A stretch of DNA of 54,888 bases from SH-MAG3 sp035461245 (GTDB lineage Bacteria > Gemmatimonadota > Gemmatimonadetes > Longimicrobiales > RSA9), in assembly GCA_035461245.1 (NCBI GenBank), contig DATHVP010000141.1, positions 1 through 54,888 of the forward strand, written 5' to 3'. Positions 25,091 through 34,116 of this stretch are shown here, in pieces. How positions within the stretch are numbered: the first letter of the stretch is position 1; every line of letters begins with the position of its first letter. A model generated the notes under the pieces. The model had not been told where the DNA came from. It searched no databases and was given only the letters and a program-made list of their open reading frames with translations. Position numbers and translations under genes: made by a program.

Positions 25091-25165
25091 AGTAACCTCC
25101 GTTGCGGTGGAGCTGCGCCTGAACAGGCGTGACGAGAATTGTGTGCAATGGTAATGAACCGCCCG

Positions 25166-25190
25166 AAGTTAGGCGGCGCTCCGGGGGGTG

Positions 25191-25194
<4 letters not shown>
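25166..25194 (-). promoter_or_regulatory. Promoter of the exbB-like gene
   Basis: A consensus TTGACA (25189-25194) is followed after 17 bases by TAACTT (25166-25171). The -35 box overlaps the oppF stop codon: the TGA at 25191-25193 is part of TTGACA. The leader would be about 70 nt. Confidence 0.7.
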
Positions 25195-26305
<1,111 letters not shown>

Positions 26306-26309
<4 letters not shown>

Positions 26310-27427
26310 GTGCGCTCCTCGTCCTCGCGATGCGCGCGCTCCGCCGGCGCCGGCTCGTCAACGGAGGCACCGCTGACGGCGTGGTCGAACGCACCCTGCT
26401 CCTGCACCTCCGCCCGGCGGCCTGGATGCTCCTCCAGCCAGCAACGGGCGGAGCGGCCGGCACCCGCATCGAGGAGGGGCGGCGCCTCCTGCACGCACAG
26501 GTCCCAACCGTAGGGGCACCGGGTATGGAACCGGCACCCGACCGGCCAGTCCGTGGGTGCGGGCACCGTTCCGGGGATGACGGCGAGTCGCTCCTGCCGT
26601 CTGCCGAGCCTGGGCACGGCCTGCAGCAGTCCTTCGGTGTAGGGGTGGCGGGGCTCGCGAAATATCTGTTCGACGGTCCCGTGCTCCACCACCTGGCCCG
26701 CATACATGACGACCACGCGGTCGCAGACTTCGGCGACGACGCCGAGGTCGTGGGTGATGAGGACGACGGCCATGCCGAGACGTGTGCGCAACTCGGCTAG
26801 CAATTCCAGGATCTGGGCCTGGATGGTCACATCCAGTGCGGTGGTCGGCTCATCGGCGATGAGCAGTTCCGGCTCACACGCCAGTGCCATGGCGATCATG
26901 ACACGCTGGCGCTGCCCGCCCGAGAGCTGGTGCGGGTAGTCATCCACTCGTTCACCAGGACTGGGGATGCCCACCAGGCGCAGCATGTCCACCGCCCGCG
27001 CCCGCGCCTCCTTCTTCGACATGTCACGATGCAGTCGCAGCGCCTCACCGATCTGGTCACCCACCTTGTAGACCGGATTCAGCGACGTCATCGGTTCCTG
27101 GAAGATCATGGCGATGTCATTGCCGCGGAGTTCGCGCATCCGCCGCTCGCTGGCGCCCACGAGTTCTTCCCCACGGAACCGGATGGAGCTGCCTGCGGCA
27201 ATCTCGCCCGGCGGCCGCGGGATCAGCTGCATGACCGACAGCGAGGTGACCGACTTGCCACAGCCGCTCTCACCCACAATGCCCAGGACCTCGCCGGCAT
27301 TGACGTGGAAGGAAACGCCGTCCACGGCACGGGCCAGGCCGGCATCCGTGCGGAACCACGTGCGCAGGTCGTTGACCTCGAGGAGCGGCGTCGTCATGGG
27401 CGATTCGTTACCGGGTGCATTACTCAT
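26306..27427 (-). CDS. oppD: Oligopeptide/dipeptide ABC transporter ATP-binding protein (OppD-like)
   Basis: The 373-aa ATPase has Walker A GESGCGKSVT, Q-loop QEPMTSLNPV, signature LSGGQRQR, Walker B LLIADEP and the Opp-type Cys cluster GCRFHTRCPY. A longer frame opens at 27577, but the ATG at 27427 overlaps the permease stop (ATGA) and is followed closely by the family start LLEVNDLRTWF. An internal ATG at 27397 would also give a normal protein. The C-terminal ~45 residues are acidic and probably disordered. It pairs with OppF to form the ATPase heterodimer. Confidence 0.93.
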
Positions 27428-28677
27428 GTGCGCAGCCTCGGATCGAGCGCGTCCCGGAGGCCGTCGCCGACCAGGTTGAAGGCCAGCACGACGAGTACAA
27501 TGACCAGGCCCGGGAACGTCGCCACCCACCACGCGCTGATGAGACTTTCCCGCCCATCCGCCACCATGCTGCCCCACGTCGGGGTCGGCGGCTGCACGCC
27601 CAGGCCGAGGAACGCCAGGCCCGCCTCCATGACGATGGTGTTGCCGATGCCCAGCGTCGCGGCCACGATGACGGGCGCCATGACGTTGGGGATGAGGTGG
27701 CGCCCGATGATGCGGGCCCGGCCCATGCCCAGCGCCTGGGCGGCCTGAATGAATTCACGTTCGCGCAGGCTGAGGACATCGCCGCGGACGATGCGGGTCG
27801 TACCCGGCCACTGGGTCAGCCCGAGGACCAGGATGATGACGGTGATGGAGGGGCCGAAGAGCGCCACGATCATGATGAGCAGCACGAGGCGCGGAAACGC
27901 GAGCACCGTGTCTGTGAACCGCATGATGAGCGTGTCCACGCGGCCGCCGAAGTAGCCGGCCAGCGCGCCCAGCAGCGTGCCGATGGTGATGCTGATGACG
28001 GTGGCGACGAAGCCGATGGACAGGGAGATGCGCGAGCCGTAGATGATGCGGCTCAGGATGTCACGACCGAAACGGTCGGTGCCCAGCCAGTTCCCCGCCC
28101 TGGGCGACAGGTACGACGTCCGGGCGATATCGTGCTGGGCAACGGGATCATGGGGCGCGAGGAGAGGCGCCAGCAACGCCACCAGGTACAGCACGATGAT
28201 GATGCCGAGCCCGACGAGCGCCAGGCGATTCCGACGAAACTGGCGGGCGGCAATGCTCCACTGCGAATCCCCTCGCGTCAGCACACGGCGGCGCCGCACG
28301 GTCAGGTCGAAGAGGGCGCCGCCCCAGACCAGCACCAGCATGCCGGCCAGTGTGGCGATGGCGACCCAGAGGTCGAACGAACCGCCGTCGCCCACGGCGG
28401 CAATCCGCTCCCAGGCCCAGAAGATGAGCCCCAGGAGTGCGCCCCAGGGCAACAGGATCAGCAGGCCGCGCAGCCACTCGCCCATGAGCGCGTGACCGGC
28501 GCCGGGCAGCAGGGCGGTGAGTGCGATGGCTGACGTGGTCGCAGTAGCGCCCATGGGCTGGGAGGACGCCACCGTCGCATGATCACCGGGCACACCGGCG
28601 TCCGTGCCCGACGGGATGGGCACGGCCGGCGTGGACTCGGGATCCGGCAGGTTCGACCGGGGATCCTGGTAGGCCAT
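27424..28677 (-). CDS. oppC: Peptide ABC transporter permease (OppC-like) with N-terminal membrane extension
   Basis: The 417-aa protein carries the OppC permease core from about residue 145: RRNRLALVGLGIIIVLYLV, GTDRFGRDILSRIIYGSR, and the EAA loop QAAQALGMGRARIIGRHLIPN that contacts the ATPases. It is over 100 residues longer than typical OppC (~300). The extra N-terminal part has a ~40-residue polar segment and then two or three hydrophobic helices (about 45-80 and 103-122), resembling a DUF-type membrane domain. The stop of oppB overlaps its ATG (TGATG). The extension is worth checking for a separate role. Confidence 0.9.
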   Translation of the reverse strand: MAYQDPRSNLPDPESTPAVPIPSGTDAGVPGDHATVASSQPMGATATTSAIALTALLPGAGHALMGEWLRGLLILLPWGALLGLIFWAWERIAAVGDGGSFDLWVAIATLAGMLVLVWGGALFDLTVRRRRVLTRGDSQWSIAARQFRRNRLALVGLGIIIVLYLVALLAPLLAPHDPVAQHDIARTSYLSPRAGNWLGTDRFGRDILSRIIYGSRISLSIGFVATVISITIGTLLGALAGYFGGRVDTLIMRFTDTVLAFPRLVLLIMIVALFGPSITVIILVLGLTQWPGTTRIVRGDVLSLREREFIQAAQALGMGRARIIGRHLIPNVMAPVIVAATLGIGNTIVMEAGLAFLGLGVQPPTPTWGSMVADGRESLISAWWVATFPGLVIVLVVLAFNLVGDGLRDALDPRLRT

Positions 28678-29660
28678 CAGTCGTACCGGATCCGGGGATC
28701 CGCGACGGCGTACAGCACGTCCGCCACGAGGTTGCCCACCACCACCATGGCGGCCAGCACGAAACTGGTGGCCATGACCAGCGGGTAGTCGCGCTGGAAG
28801 ATGGCGTCAACGATGACGCGGCCCATGCCCGGCCATGCGAAGATGACCTCCACGAAGACCGCGCCGCTGAACAGGAACGGCAGGTACAGGCCCAGCAGCG
28901 TGATGACGGGCAGCATGGAGTTGCGCAGCGCGTGCTTCATGATGACGGTCCGCTCAGGCAGGCCCTTGGCCCGGGCCGTCCGGATGTAGTCCTGGCGGAT
29001 GACCTCCAGCATCTGGCCGCGCGTGTATCGCGCCACGCCGGCGGCCAGGGCGAGGGTCAGCGTGGCGACGGGCAGGACCATGTGAGAGATCCGGTCCATG
29101 ACCTTTTCGCCGGGCCCCATGAACTCGTAGTAGACGCTGCTGATGCCCGTGGGCGGCAGTGCGACAGGCCAGCCCCACTGGTGCGCCTTCAGCGAGAAGA
29201 TCAGCATGAGCATGAGCGCCAGCCAGAACGACGGCATGGAATAGAAGAACAGCGAGACGACACTGGACACGCTGTCAAACGCGCTGTACTGGCGCACCGC
29301 CTGCACGACCCCGATGAGGATGCCGATGATGAACACCAGCACGAGCGCCGTCCCCGTCAGGATCAGTGTGTTCGGCAGCGTTTCCATGATGATGTCACGC
29401 ACCGGCCGGCTCTGGGCCAGGGAGAACCCGAATTCGCCGGTGAAGAACGACGTCAGCCAGCGGATGTACTGGATGTGCAGGGGCTGGTCCAGGCCCAGGT
29501 TCCGCCGCAGCTGCTCCAGCACCTCCGGCGGAACGTTGGGATTGAAGTAGAACGTCGTCGGATCGCCGGGCGCCAGGTTGAGGACGAAGAAGATGATGGT
29601 CGCGATCCCGATGAGCAGCGGGATCGCGCCAAGCAGTCGCCTCAGGATGAAGACGCCCAT
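28677..29660 (-). CDS. oppB: Peptide ABC transporter permease (OppB-like)
   Basis: The 327-aa inner-membrane protein has the OppB start (FILRRLLGAIPLLIGIATIIFFVLNLAPGDP), about six helices, the periplasmic NLGLDQPLHIQYIRWL loop, and the EAA motif TARAKGLPERTVIMKHALRN. With OppC it forms the translocation pore. It begins 10 bases after the oppA stop and its own stop overlaps oppC. Confidence 0.94.
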   Translation of the reverse strand: MGVFILRRLLGAIPLLIGIATIIFFVLNLAPGDPTTFYFNPNVPPEVLEQLRRNLGLDQPLHIQYIRWLTSFFTGEFGFSLAQSRPVRDIIMETLPNTLILTGTALVLVFIIGILIGVVQAVRQYSAFDSVSSVVSLFFYSMPSFWLALMLMLIFSLKAHQWGWPVALPPTGISSVYYEFMGPGEKVMDRISHMVLPVATLTLALAAGVARYTRGQMLEVIRQDYIRTARAKGLPERTVIMKHALRNSMLPVITLLGLYLPFLFSGAVFVEVIFAWPGMGRVIVDAIFQRDYPLVMATSFVLAAMVVVGNLVADVLYAVADPRIRYD

Positions 29661-29670
29661 TACCTGTCCG

Positions 29671-31260
29671 TCAGCGGTTGACGGTCCACTCGCCGATGGT
29701 CAGCAGGTCGCCCCGCGGATCCATCCGGATACCATCCACCCAGTTGCGGGCGGCGGCCAGCTCGTTCAGCCAGAACATGAACGTAAACGGCTGCTCCTCC
29801 TGAAGGACGCGAGTGAACTCCGCCCATGCCGCCTGCTGGTCGCTCTCACTCGGCGACAGCATGGCCCGCTCCATGGCGGCATCGAGCTGGGGGATGCGCA
29901 CGCTGCTCCGGTTCGGCGACTGCTCGATCTCCGCCTGGCTGGTGTGGAACAGGGACATGGGCGCGGACGCCATGTTGAAGTTGTCCAGTGACCAGTTGGT
30001 GAAGACCGCATCGAAATCGCGGTTCCGGTGGTTCTGCAGCATCGTCTGGAACTCCGTGACGCGGACCTGCACGTCAGCGCCGACGCGGCGGAGCTGGTTC
30101 TGCACGACCTCGACAACGGCCCGGCGCAGCGCATCGTCACTGCTCATCATGGTGAAGGACAGGGGCTGGCCCTGCGCGTTGCGGCGTATGCCATCGGGAC
30201 CCGGTGTCCAGCCCGCCTCCTCGAGCAGCCGACCGGCGGCATCGGGATCGAACGGCAGCGGATCCACGCCCGGATCCAGCGGATGCCAGGGCGGGATGGG
30301 ACCGGTGGCCAGCTGGCCCTGCCCGTACAGCAGCGCATCAATGACTTCCTGCCGGTTGATGGCCATGGTCATGGCCCGGCGCACGCGGGCGTCGTCGAAG
30401 GGCGGACGCGCGTTGTTCCAGCCGATGTAATGGAAGGACCGGCCCGGGAACGAGAACAGCTCCGTCTCACCGTTCGACTCGATCTGGCGCACCTGCTCCG
30501 GCGTCACGGGGATGTCCACGTCGATGCTGCCGGTGAAGAGCTCGGTGAGCATCGTCGAGGATTCGGGGATGATGCGGAAGACGACACGGTCCGCCGCGGC
30601 CGGGCCGCCCAGCGCCTCGGGGAAGTCCGGATTGCGCTCCAGCACCAGCTGCTCGTTGGCTCGCCAGCTGCCGAACCGGAACGGGCCACTGCCCACCGGC
30701 TGGCGGTTGAACGGCGCATTGCGCAGTTCCGCAGGGGCTACGTCCTGCAGCAGGTGGCGCGGCGCCGGCGCCCAGTAGAAATTCTCGATGGCCTGGGCAT
30801 GAGGCCGGACGAAGCTGAACGCGATGGTATGATCATCCAGCACCCGCGCACTCTCCACTTCCGCCAGGAAGGACGAACCCACCAGCGACGCGGATTCCGG
30901 GTTCTTCGCCACCTCGAAGGTGAAAAGCACGTCATGGGCAGTCACCGGCTGACCGTCGTGCCAGCGCACGTCCTGCCGGAGCCGGAACACGATCCCGGTG
31001 TCTCCCAGAAGCTCCCACGATTCCGCCAGGAACGGCTGCGGATGAAGGTCTTCGTCGTAGGAGATGAGGGGCGTGAACAGCGCATGGTTGTTCAGTGCCT
31101 GGTCGTAGGTCGACGAGCTGGTGATGGGGTTGAAGCCGCCGAAGTCCGAGCGCATGCCGACAATGATCGTGCCGCCACGCGCGCCACTGTCGCCGCCGCA
31201 CGCCGCCAGTGCAGCGGCCACCAGCACGCCAGCCCATGCGCGCACAGGAAATTCCATCAA
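29671..31260 (-). CDS. oppA: Peptide ABC transporter substrate-binding lipoprotein (OppA/DppA-like)
   Basis: The 529-aa lipoprotein has a signal sequence with lipobox LAAC (Cys21) and the SBP family 5 fold: ITSSSTYDQALNNHALFTPLISYDEDLHPQPFLAESWE, RQDVRWHDGQPVTAHDVLFTFE, and the C-terminal lobe strand FDAVFTNWSLDN. It binds peptides in the periplasm and delivers them to OppBC. Two adjacent Met codons open the frame; either can be the start. It sits 39 bases after the LipM-like gene and 10 bases before oppB. Confidence 0.93.
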   Translation of the reverse strand: MMEFPVRAWAGVLVAAALAACGGDSGARGGTIIVGMRSDFGGFNPITSSSTYDQALNNHALFTPLISYDEDLHPQPFLAESWELLGDTGIVFRLRQDVRWHDGQPVTAHDVLFTFEVAKNPESASLVGSSFLAEVESARVLDDHTIAFSFVRPHAQAIENFYWAPAPRHLLQDVAPAELRNAPFNRQPVGSGPFRFGSWRANEQLVLERNPDFPEALGGPAAADRVVFRIIPESSTMLTELFTGSIDVDIPVTPEQVRQIESNGETELFSFPGRSFHYIGWNNARPPFDDARVRRAMTMAINRQEVIDALLYGQGQLATGPIPPWHPLDPGVDPLPFDPDAAGRLLEEAGWTPGPDGIRRNAQGQPLSFTMMSSDDALRRAVVEVVQNQLRRVGADVQVRVTEFQTMLQNHRNRDFDAVFTNWSLDNFNMASAPMSLFHTSQAEIEQSPNRSSVRIPQLDAAMERAMLSPSESDQQAAWAEFTRVLQEEQPFTFMFWLNELAAARNWVDGIRMDPRGDLLTIGEWTVNR

Positions 31261-31299
31261 TCGCCTCCGTATCCGTTCAGGGCCGCCTCCGGCCGCCGC

Positions 31300-32118
31300 C
31301 TAGCGTCGCCAGGTCCAGTCGGGGCCGGCGTATACCGGTTCCAGCTGCCTGGCACGAGCCTCCTCGTCAGCAGCGAGCGAAGCGAGCGCAAGAGAGGTGC
31401 CGAACACTTCTTCGAAGCCGTGCCTGAGCGACCTGGCCAGTTCATCCAGCGGAGGTTGGCGGCCCAGCAGCTCCCGCAGCGTGACCGAGCCGGGGGCCGC
31501 TGTCGTCACCAGGGGCGCTGCCGCCGGGCGCGTCATGATCAGGGCCGCCACGTCCTCCTGGGAACCGTCCAGCAGGATGGAGCCGTGCTGCAGCAGCACA
31601 CGCCGCTCGCAGCGCTGGGCGCTGCCCACGAGCTTCCGGCCGCCGGCAACGACCTCGCCGGGGGCTGGCGCCTGAAAGCACGGGGCAGCGGTGTCGACGA
31701 CAGGATTCGGCGCGCGTGCCGGCCCCGCCACCGCCGCGGCGACGCCCAGGGACCGCAGGCCGACCACCAGGGCGGCGTTGATGCGGCCGTACGCCGCCCG
31801 GGGACCACCCAGCGGATCCGCGGGAGCTATGACGGCATACGTCAGTTCATGATGGTGAAGGACGGCCAGCCCGCCCGTGGGCCGGCGGACCACGTCCAGG
31901 CCCGCGACCCGGATCAGGTCCGGGGAATAGACGCCGGCGGCGTGCTGGTTCCTGCCGAACGACAGGCATGGCGGCTGCCAGGTATAGAGGCGCAGGACCG
32001 GAGGGGCTCCATCCTGCACCGACGCCAGGAGCGCGTGGTCCACCGCCATGTTGCGGGCGCCGCACAGGGGTGTCCCGGCATCCAGGATCAGGCGCCACGG
32101 CGCGGGCGAGCCGGGCAT
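31300..32118 (-). CDS. LplA/LipM-family octanoyl or lipoyl transferase
   Basis: The 272-aa protein belongs to the biotin/lipoate protein ligase fold. It has RRPTGGLAVLHHHELTYAV (residues 78-95), and the later block PCFQAP...GGRKLVGSAQR with Cys147 and Lys162. That Cys and its surroundings match LipM, which in Bacillus subtilis moves octanoate from ACP to GcvH through a Cys thioester; LplA ligases lack it. gcvH lies two genes upstream in the same operon, which supports the LipM reading. One odd feature is Leu84 where the family usually has Arg (RPTGGRAVLH). Confidence in the family is high, in the exact reaction moderate. Confidence 0.82.
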   Translation of the reverse strand: MPGSPAPWRLILDAGTPLCGARNMAVDHALLASVQDGAPPVLRLYTWQPPCLSFGRNQHAAGVYSPDLIRVAGLDVVRRPTGGLAVLHHHELTYAVIAPADPLGGPRAAYGRINAALVVGLRSLGVAAAVAGPARAPNPVVDTAAPCFQAPAPGEVVAGGRKLVGSAQRCERRVLLQHGSILLDGSQEDVAALIMTRPAAAPLVTTAAPGSVTLRELLGRQPPLDELARSLRHGFEEVFGTSLALASLAADEEARARQLEPVYAGPDWTWRR

Positions 32119-32172
32119 GGCCGGGCTATCCGCGGCCGGGCTGCGCGCGGCCGGCGGGCGCGCGTCGGTGCC

Positions 32173-32862
32173 TCACTGGAACTCGTAGCTTCCGCCAGGC
32201 TGCAGCACCACGACCTCGGCGCGGTCCCCAACGCGGGCACGAAAGGCCTCCGCGTCCTGCTCGATGGGCGGCCAGGTGTCGTAGTGCATGGGGATGACGG
32301 TGCGCGGGGCGATGAACTCCACAGCCCGCACGGCATCGTCCGGACCCATGGTGAAGTTGTCGCCGATGGGCAGCAGCGCCACGTCCACGCTGCCCTTCAG
32401 CAGCTGCATGTCCGTGATGAGCGCCGTGTCGCCGGCGAAGTAGAGACGGGTTCCATCCAGGTCCATCCAGAAGCCGTGAGCGACGGAGGTGTAGCGCCCT
32501 TCGTCGTCACCGTCGATGGTGCCACTGTGCACCGCCGGCGTGAGCTTGACCCAGCCGAAATCGAAAGCGTGCCCACCGCCGACGTTCATCCCGTGGCCGT
32601 GCTCCACGCCCTTCGACTGGGCAAACGCCACCAGTTCGAAGGTGCCTACGATCGTCGCGCCGGTGCGGCGAGCCAGCTCGATGGCATCCCCGAAATGATC
32701 GAAGTGGCCGTGCGAGCAGAGGATGTAATCCAGCTGCTCGACATCGGCCACTTTCAGGTCGGACTTCGGGTTTTCATCGAGAAACGGATCGAACATGATC
32801 CGCCGACCGGCTCCGGTCTCCAGCGTGAACGTTGAGTGGCCGTGCCACGTCAGTCGCGCCAT
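32173..32862 (-). CDS. Metal-dependent hydrolase, UPF0173 family (metallo-beta-lactamase fold)
   Basis: The 229-aa protein has the start MARLTWHGHSTFTLE, the metal motif SHGHFDHFGD (HxHxDH), a further His in TPAVHSG, Asp in FAGDTALITDM and a C-terminal MHYDTWP His, all as in the UPF0173/YtkL group. These are cytoplasmic hydrolases with no well-established physiological substrate. It lies 24 bases after gcvH and 54 bases before the LipM-like gene, so it is co-transcribed with the lipoylation genes. The link may be chance or house-keeping. Confidence 0.9.
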   Translation of the reverse strand: MARLTWHGHSTFTLETGAGRRIMFDPFLDENPKSDLKVADVEQLDYILCSHGHFDHFGDAIELARRTGATIVGTFELVAFAQSKGVEHGHGMNVGGGHAFDFGWVKLTPAVHSGTIDGDDEGRYTSVAHGFWMDLDGTRLYFAGDTALITDMQLLKGSVDVALLPIGDNFTMGPDDAVRAVEFIAPRTVIPMHYDTWPPIEQDAEAFRARVGDRAEVVVLQPGGSYEFQ

Positions 32863-32886
32863 GCCTGAGCCCCCCTGCTGCGTTGA

Positions 32887-33276
32887 CTACTGCCCGATGA
32901 GCTTGCTGTACTCGTCGGCGCCCATGAGCGCGTCCAGCTCGCTCTCCTCCGACACGCGGATCTTCAGCATCCAGCCCGCGCCATACGGGTCGCTGTTCAC
33001 CTGTGCGGGATCGTCGGCGAGGGCTTCGTTCACCGCCACGACCTCGCCGCTCAGGGGTGAGTACAGGTCGCTCACCGCCTTCACGGCCTCCACCGTACCG
33101 AAGACGTCCTGCCGGGCAAAGCTCTGGCCCACCGTGGGCAGTTCCACATAGACCACGTCGCCCAGCTCGCCCTGGGCATAATCCGTGATGCCGACCTGGT
33201 AGACGCCGGCTTCATCCGTCTTCTTGACGTACTCGTGCTCTTCCGTGTAGAGAAGGTCCTGCGGTAGGTCTGCCAT
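32887..33276 (-). CDS. gcvH: Glycine cleavage system H protein
   Basis: The 129-aa carrier protein moves the aminomethyl group during glycine cleavage on its lipoyl arm. The lipoylation site is Lys66 in FGTVEAVKAVSD; the typical start LLYTEEHEYVKK and the ending SEESELDALMGADEY are present. GcvT and GcvP are not nearby. It opens the operon with GGAGG before the ATG and a consensus promoter upstream. The LipM-like gene downstream could attach its octanoyl group. Confidence 0.96.
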   Translation of the reverse strand: MADLPQDLLYTEEHEYVKKTDEAGVYQVGITDYAQGELGDVVYVELPTVGQSFARQDVFGTVEAVKAVSDLYSPLSGEVVAVNEALADDPAQVNSDPYGAGWMLKIRVSEESELDALMGADEYSKLIGQ

Positions 33277-33335
33277 GGCGCCTCCCTGGACGCTGCGCTT
33301 GGGTGCCGTTGCCAGTGCCCTGGCGGTCGCGGGAG

Positions 33336-33364
33336 AGAATAGACGGGGGGCCCGGCAGCGTCAA
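33336..33364 (-). promoter_or_regulatory. Promoter of the gcvH-lipM-opp operon
   Basis: TTGACG (33359-33364) and TATTCT (33336-33341) are separated by 17 bases. Transcription would start near 33329, giving a ~52-nt leader before the gcvH ATG at 33276. The leader is too short for a glycine riboswitch. Confidence 0.7.
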
Positions 33365-33383
33365 GCGGAACAGGGCGGCCCGG

Positions 33384-33605
33384 TTACATGTCCTGACGGA
33401 TGTCGTTCAGCCGGCGCATGATGTCGATGAGGCGCCGCAGCTCGCTCTCCACGACAGCCAGGCTTTCCCGCACCTCCGGGTCCTGCACAGCTGGATCGTC
33501 CAGCAGGAGCTGGACGTGTCCCAGGGCCGCGGTGATGGGATTGTTGGCGTCGTGACGCACGCGGCGCACGATCTCGATGATCTCGTTCACGCGTTGGTCG
33601 CTCAT
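33384..33605 (-). CDS. Stand-alone histidine-kinase dimerisation/phosphoacceptor (HisKA-like) domain protein
   Basis: The 73-aa protein consists only of the two-helix DHp domain of histidine kinases: VRRVRHDANNPITAALGHVQLLL with His18 as the possible phosphate acceptor, then a second helix ESLAVVESELRRLIDIMRRL. No ATPase domain, sensor or membrane part is present and none is encoded beside it. It could be a phosphotransfer or dimerisation partner, or a decayed kinase that keeps only this part. The ATG at 33605 is chosen over the longer frame at 33659, because a promoter sits at 33613-33641 with the start of transcription at or next to this codon. Confidence 0.7.
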   Translation of the reverse strand: MSDQRVNEIIEIVRRVRHDANNPITAALGHVQLLLDDPAVQDPEVRESLAVVESELRRLIDIMRRLNDIRQDM

Positions 33606-33612
33606 GAGTGCA

Positions 33613-33641
33613 AGTATTGCGTACCTGACCCCGGGAAGCAA
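33613..33641 (-). promoter_or_regulatory. Promoter giving a probably leaderless mRNA for the HisKA-like gene
   Basis: TTGCTT (33636-33641) and AATACT (33613-33618) have a 17-base spacer. The -10 box ends 7 bases before the ATG (33605), so the transcript would begin at or within one or two bases of the start codon. No Shine-Dalgarno fits in that space. Confidence 0.5.
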
Positions 33642-33728
33642 CGGTCCCGGCGAGCCCATGCCGCCACTTGCACCGGGTCAGCGCGCCCGGCGAGCAGGGA
33701 CGCTTGCATGCAGATTCGGGGACAGGGG

Positions 33729-33757
33729 TTGAATACCGGCGCCGCCGTCGTTACCGT
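33729..33757 (+). promoter_or_regulatory. Promoter of the small-ORF transcription unit
   Basis: TTGAAT (33729-33734) and TACCGT (33752-33757) have a 17-base spacer. Transcription would begin near 33764, 26 bases before the extended Shine-Dalgarno. The -10 is identical to that of pckA. Confidence 0.55.
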
Positions 33758-33789
33758 TGCTTTGTCAACGCCTGATGTTGCACTCAACG

Positions 33790-33802
33790 AAGGAGGTGAT
33801 CC
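33790..33802 (+). promoter_or_regulatory. Extended 13-nt Shine-Dalgarno (full complement of the 16S 3' end)
   Basis: AAGGAGGTGATCC is the exact complement of the conserved 3' tail of bacterial 16S rRNA (GGATCACCTCCTT). GGAGG ends seven bases before a TTG codon. Ordinary genes in this window use four to seven bases of this. Confidence 0.75.
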
Positions 33803-33803
33803 C

Positions 33804-33866
33804 TTGGCCAGTACGAGTTTCCGCCGTAACCCGGCACGGGCAAGCGATCGCCTGATCGGCAACTAG
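33804..33866 (+). CDS. Putative 20-aa basic small protein
   Basis: A TTG codon seven bases after GGAGG of the extended Shine-Dalgarno opens a 20-codon frame ending in TAG at 33864-33866. The peptide starts MASTSFRRNPARA and ends RLIGN; it has five Arg and one Asp, so it is strongly basic, with no hydrophobic segment. I recognise no family. Support comes from the complete set of signals around it: promoter (33729-33757), Shine-Dalgarno and terminator (33940-33980). The GTG inside the Shine-Dalgarno opens another 19-codon frame but has no ribosome site. It could be a small protein, a leader peptide or a dual-function RNA. Confidence 0.5.
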   Translation: MASTSFRRNPARASDRLIGN

Positions 33867-33939
33867 CCGACAGCGAGAGGTTTCGTCCGCCGTTAGCGCA
33901 GGTGCCGATTCGCGGGCATCGCGCCGGGTTGCGGAACTC

Positions 33940-33980
33940 AAAAGCGCCGCTGGAGTAGTCTCCAGCGGCGCTTTTCATTG
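33940..33980 (+). terminator. Strong intrinsic terminator of the small-ORF unit
   Basis: AAAAGCGCCGCTGGA (33940-33954) and its exact reverse complement (33961-33975) form a 15-bp stem with loop GTAGTC, ending in TTTTC. It lies 73 bases after the small ORF. The symmetric A and T runs would also let it work on the minus strand. Confidence 0.9.
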
Positions 33981-34116
33981 TTGGCTCCCTGCCGCAAACA
34001 GCGTAAACACAACAACTTACGGAACATCCAGGCCCTTTCGGGGTTTCATATGCGTGGCCTGCCCCGTCGGGGCCGGGCCGACGGACTACTGGATTCTGCG
34101 ACAGAGGAGGTCGGCG

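Noticed and set aside
25091..25165. The exbB-like gene as a read-through part of the opp operon
   Set aside because: A near-consensus promoter (25166-25194) starts transcription for it separately, although some read-through cannot be excluded.
29780..29795. Second copy of the TAAACG repeat element near 29786 and near 43612
   Set aside because: Only a single short GTAAACG match occurs at each place, with no arms or flanking GGGATCGGG sequence; these are chance matches.
30028..32835. A 935-codon plus-strand open frame
   Set aside because: It is antisense to oppA, the LipM-like gene and the UPF0173 gene, all with strong family motifs; the frame itself shows none.
33277..33335. Glycine riboswitch ahead of gcvH
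   Set aside because: The predicted leader is only about 52 nt, far shorter than a glycine aptamer, and no aptamer-like core is visible.
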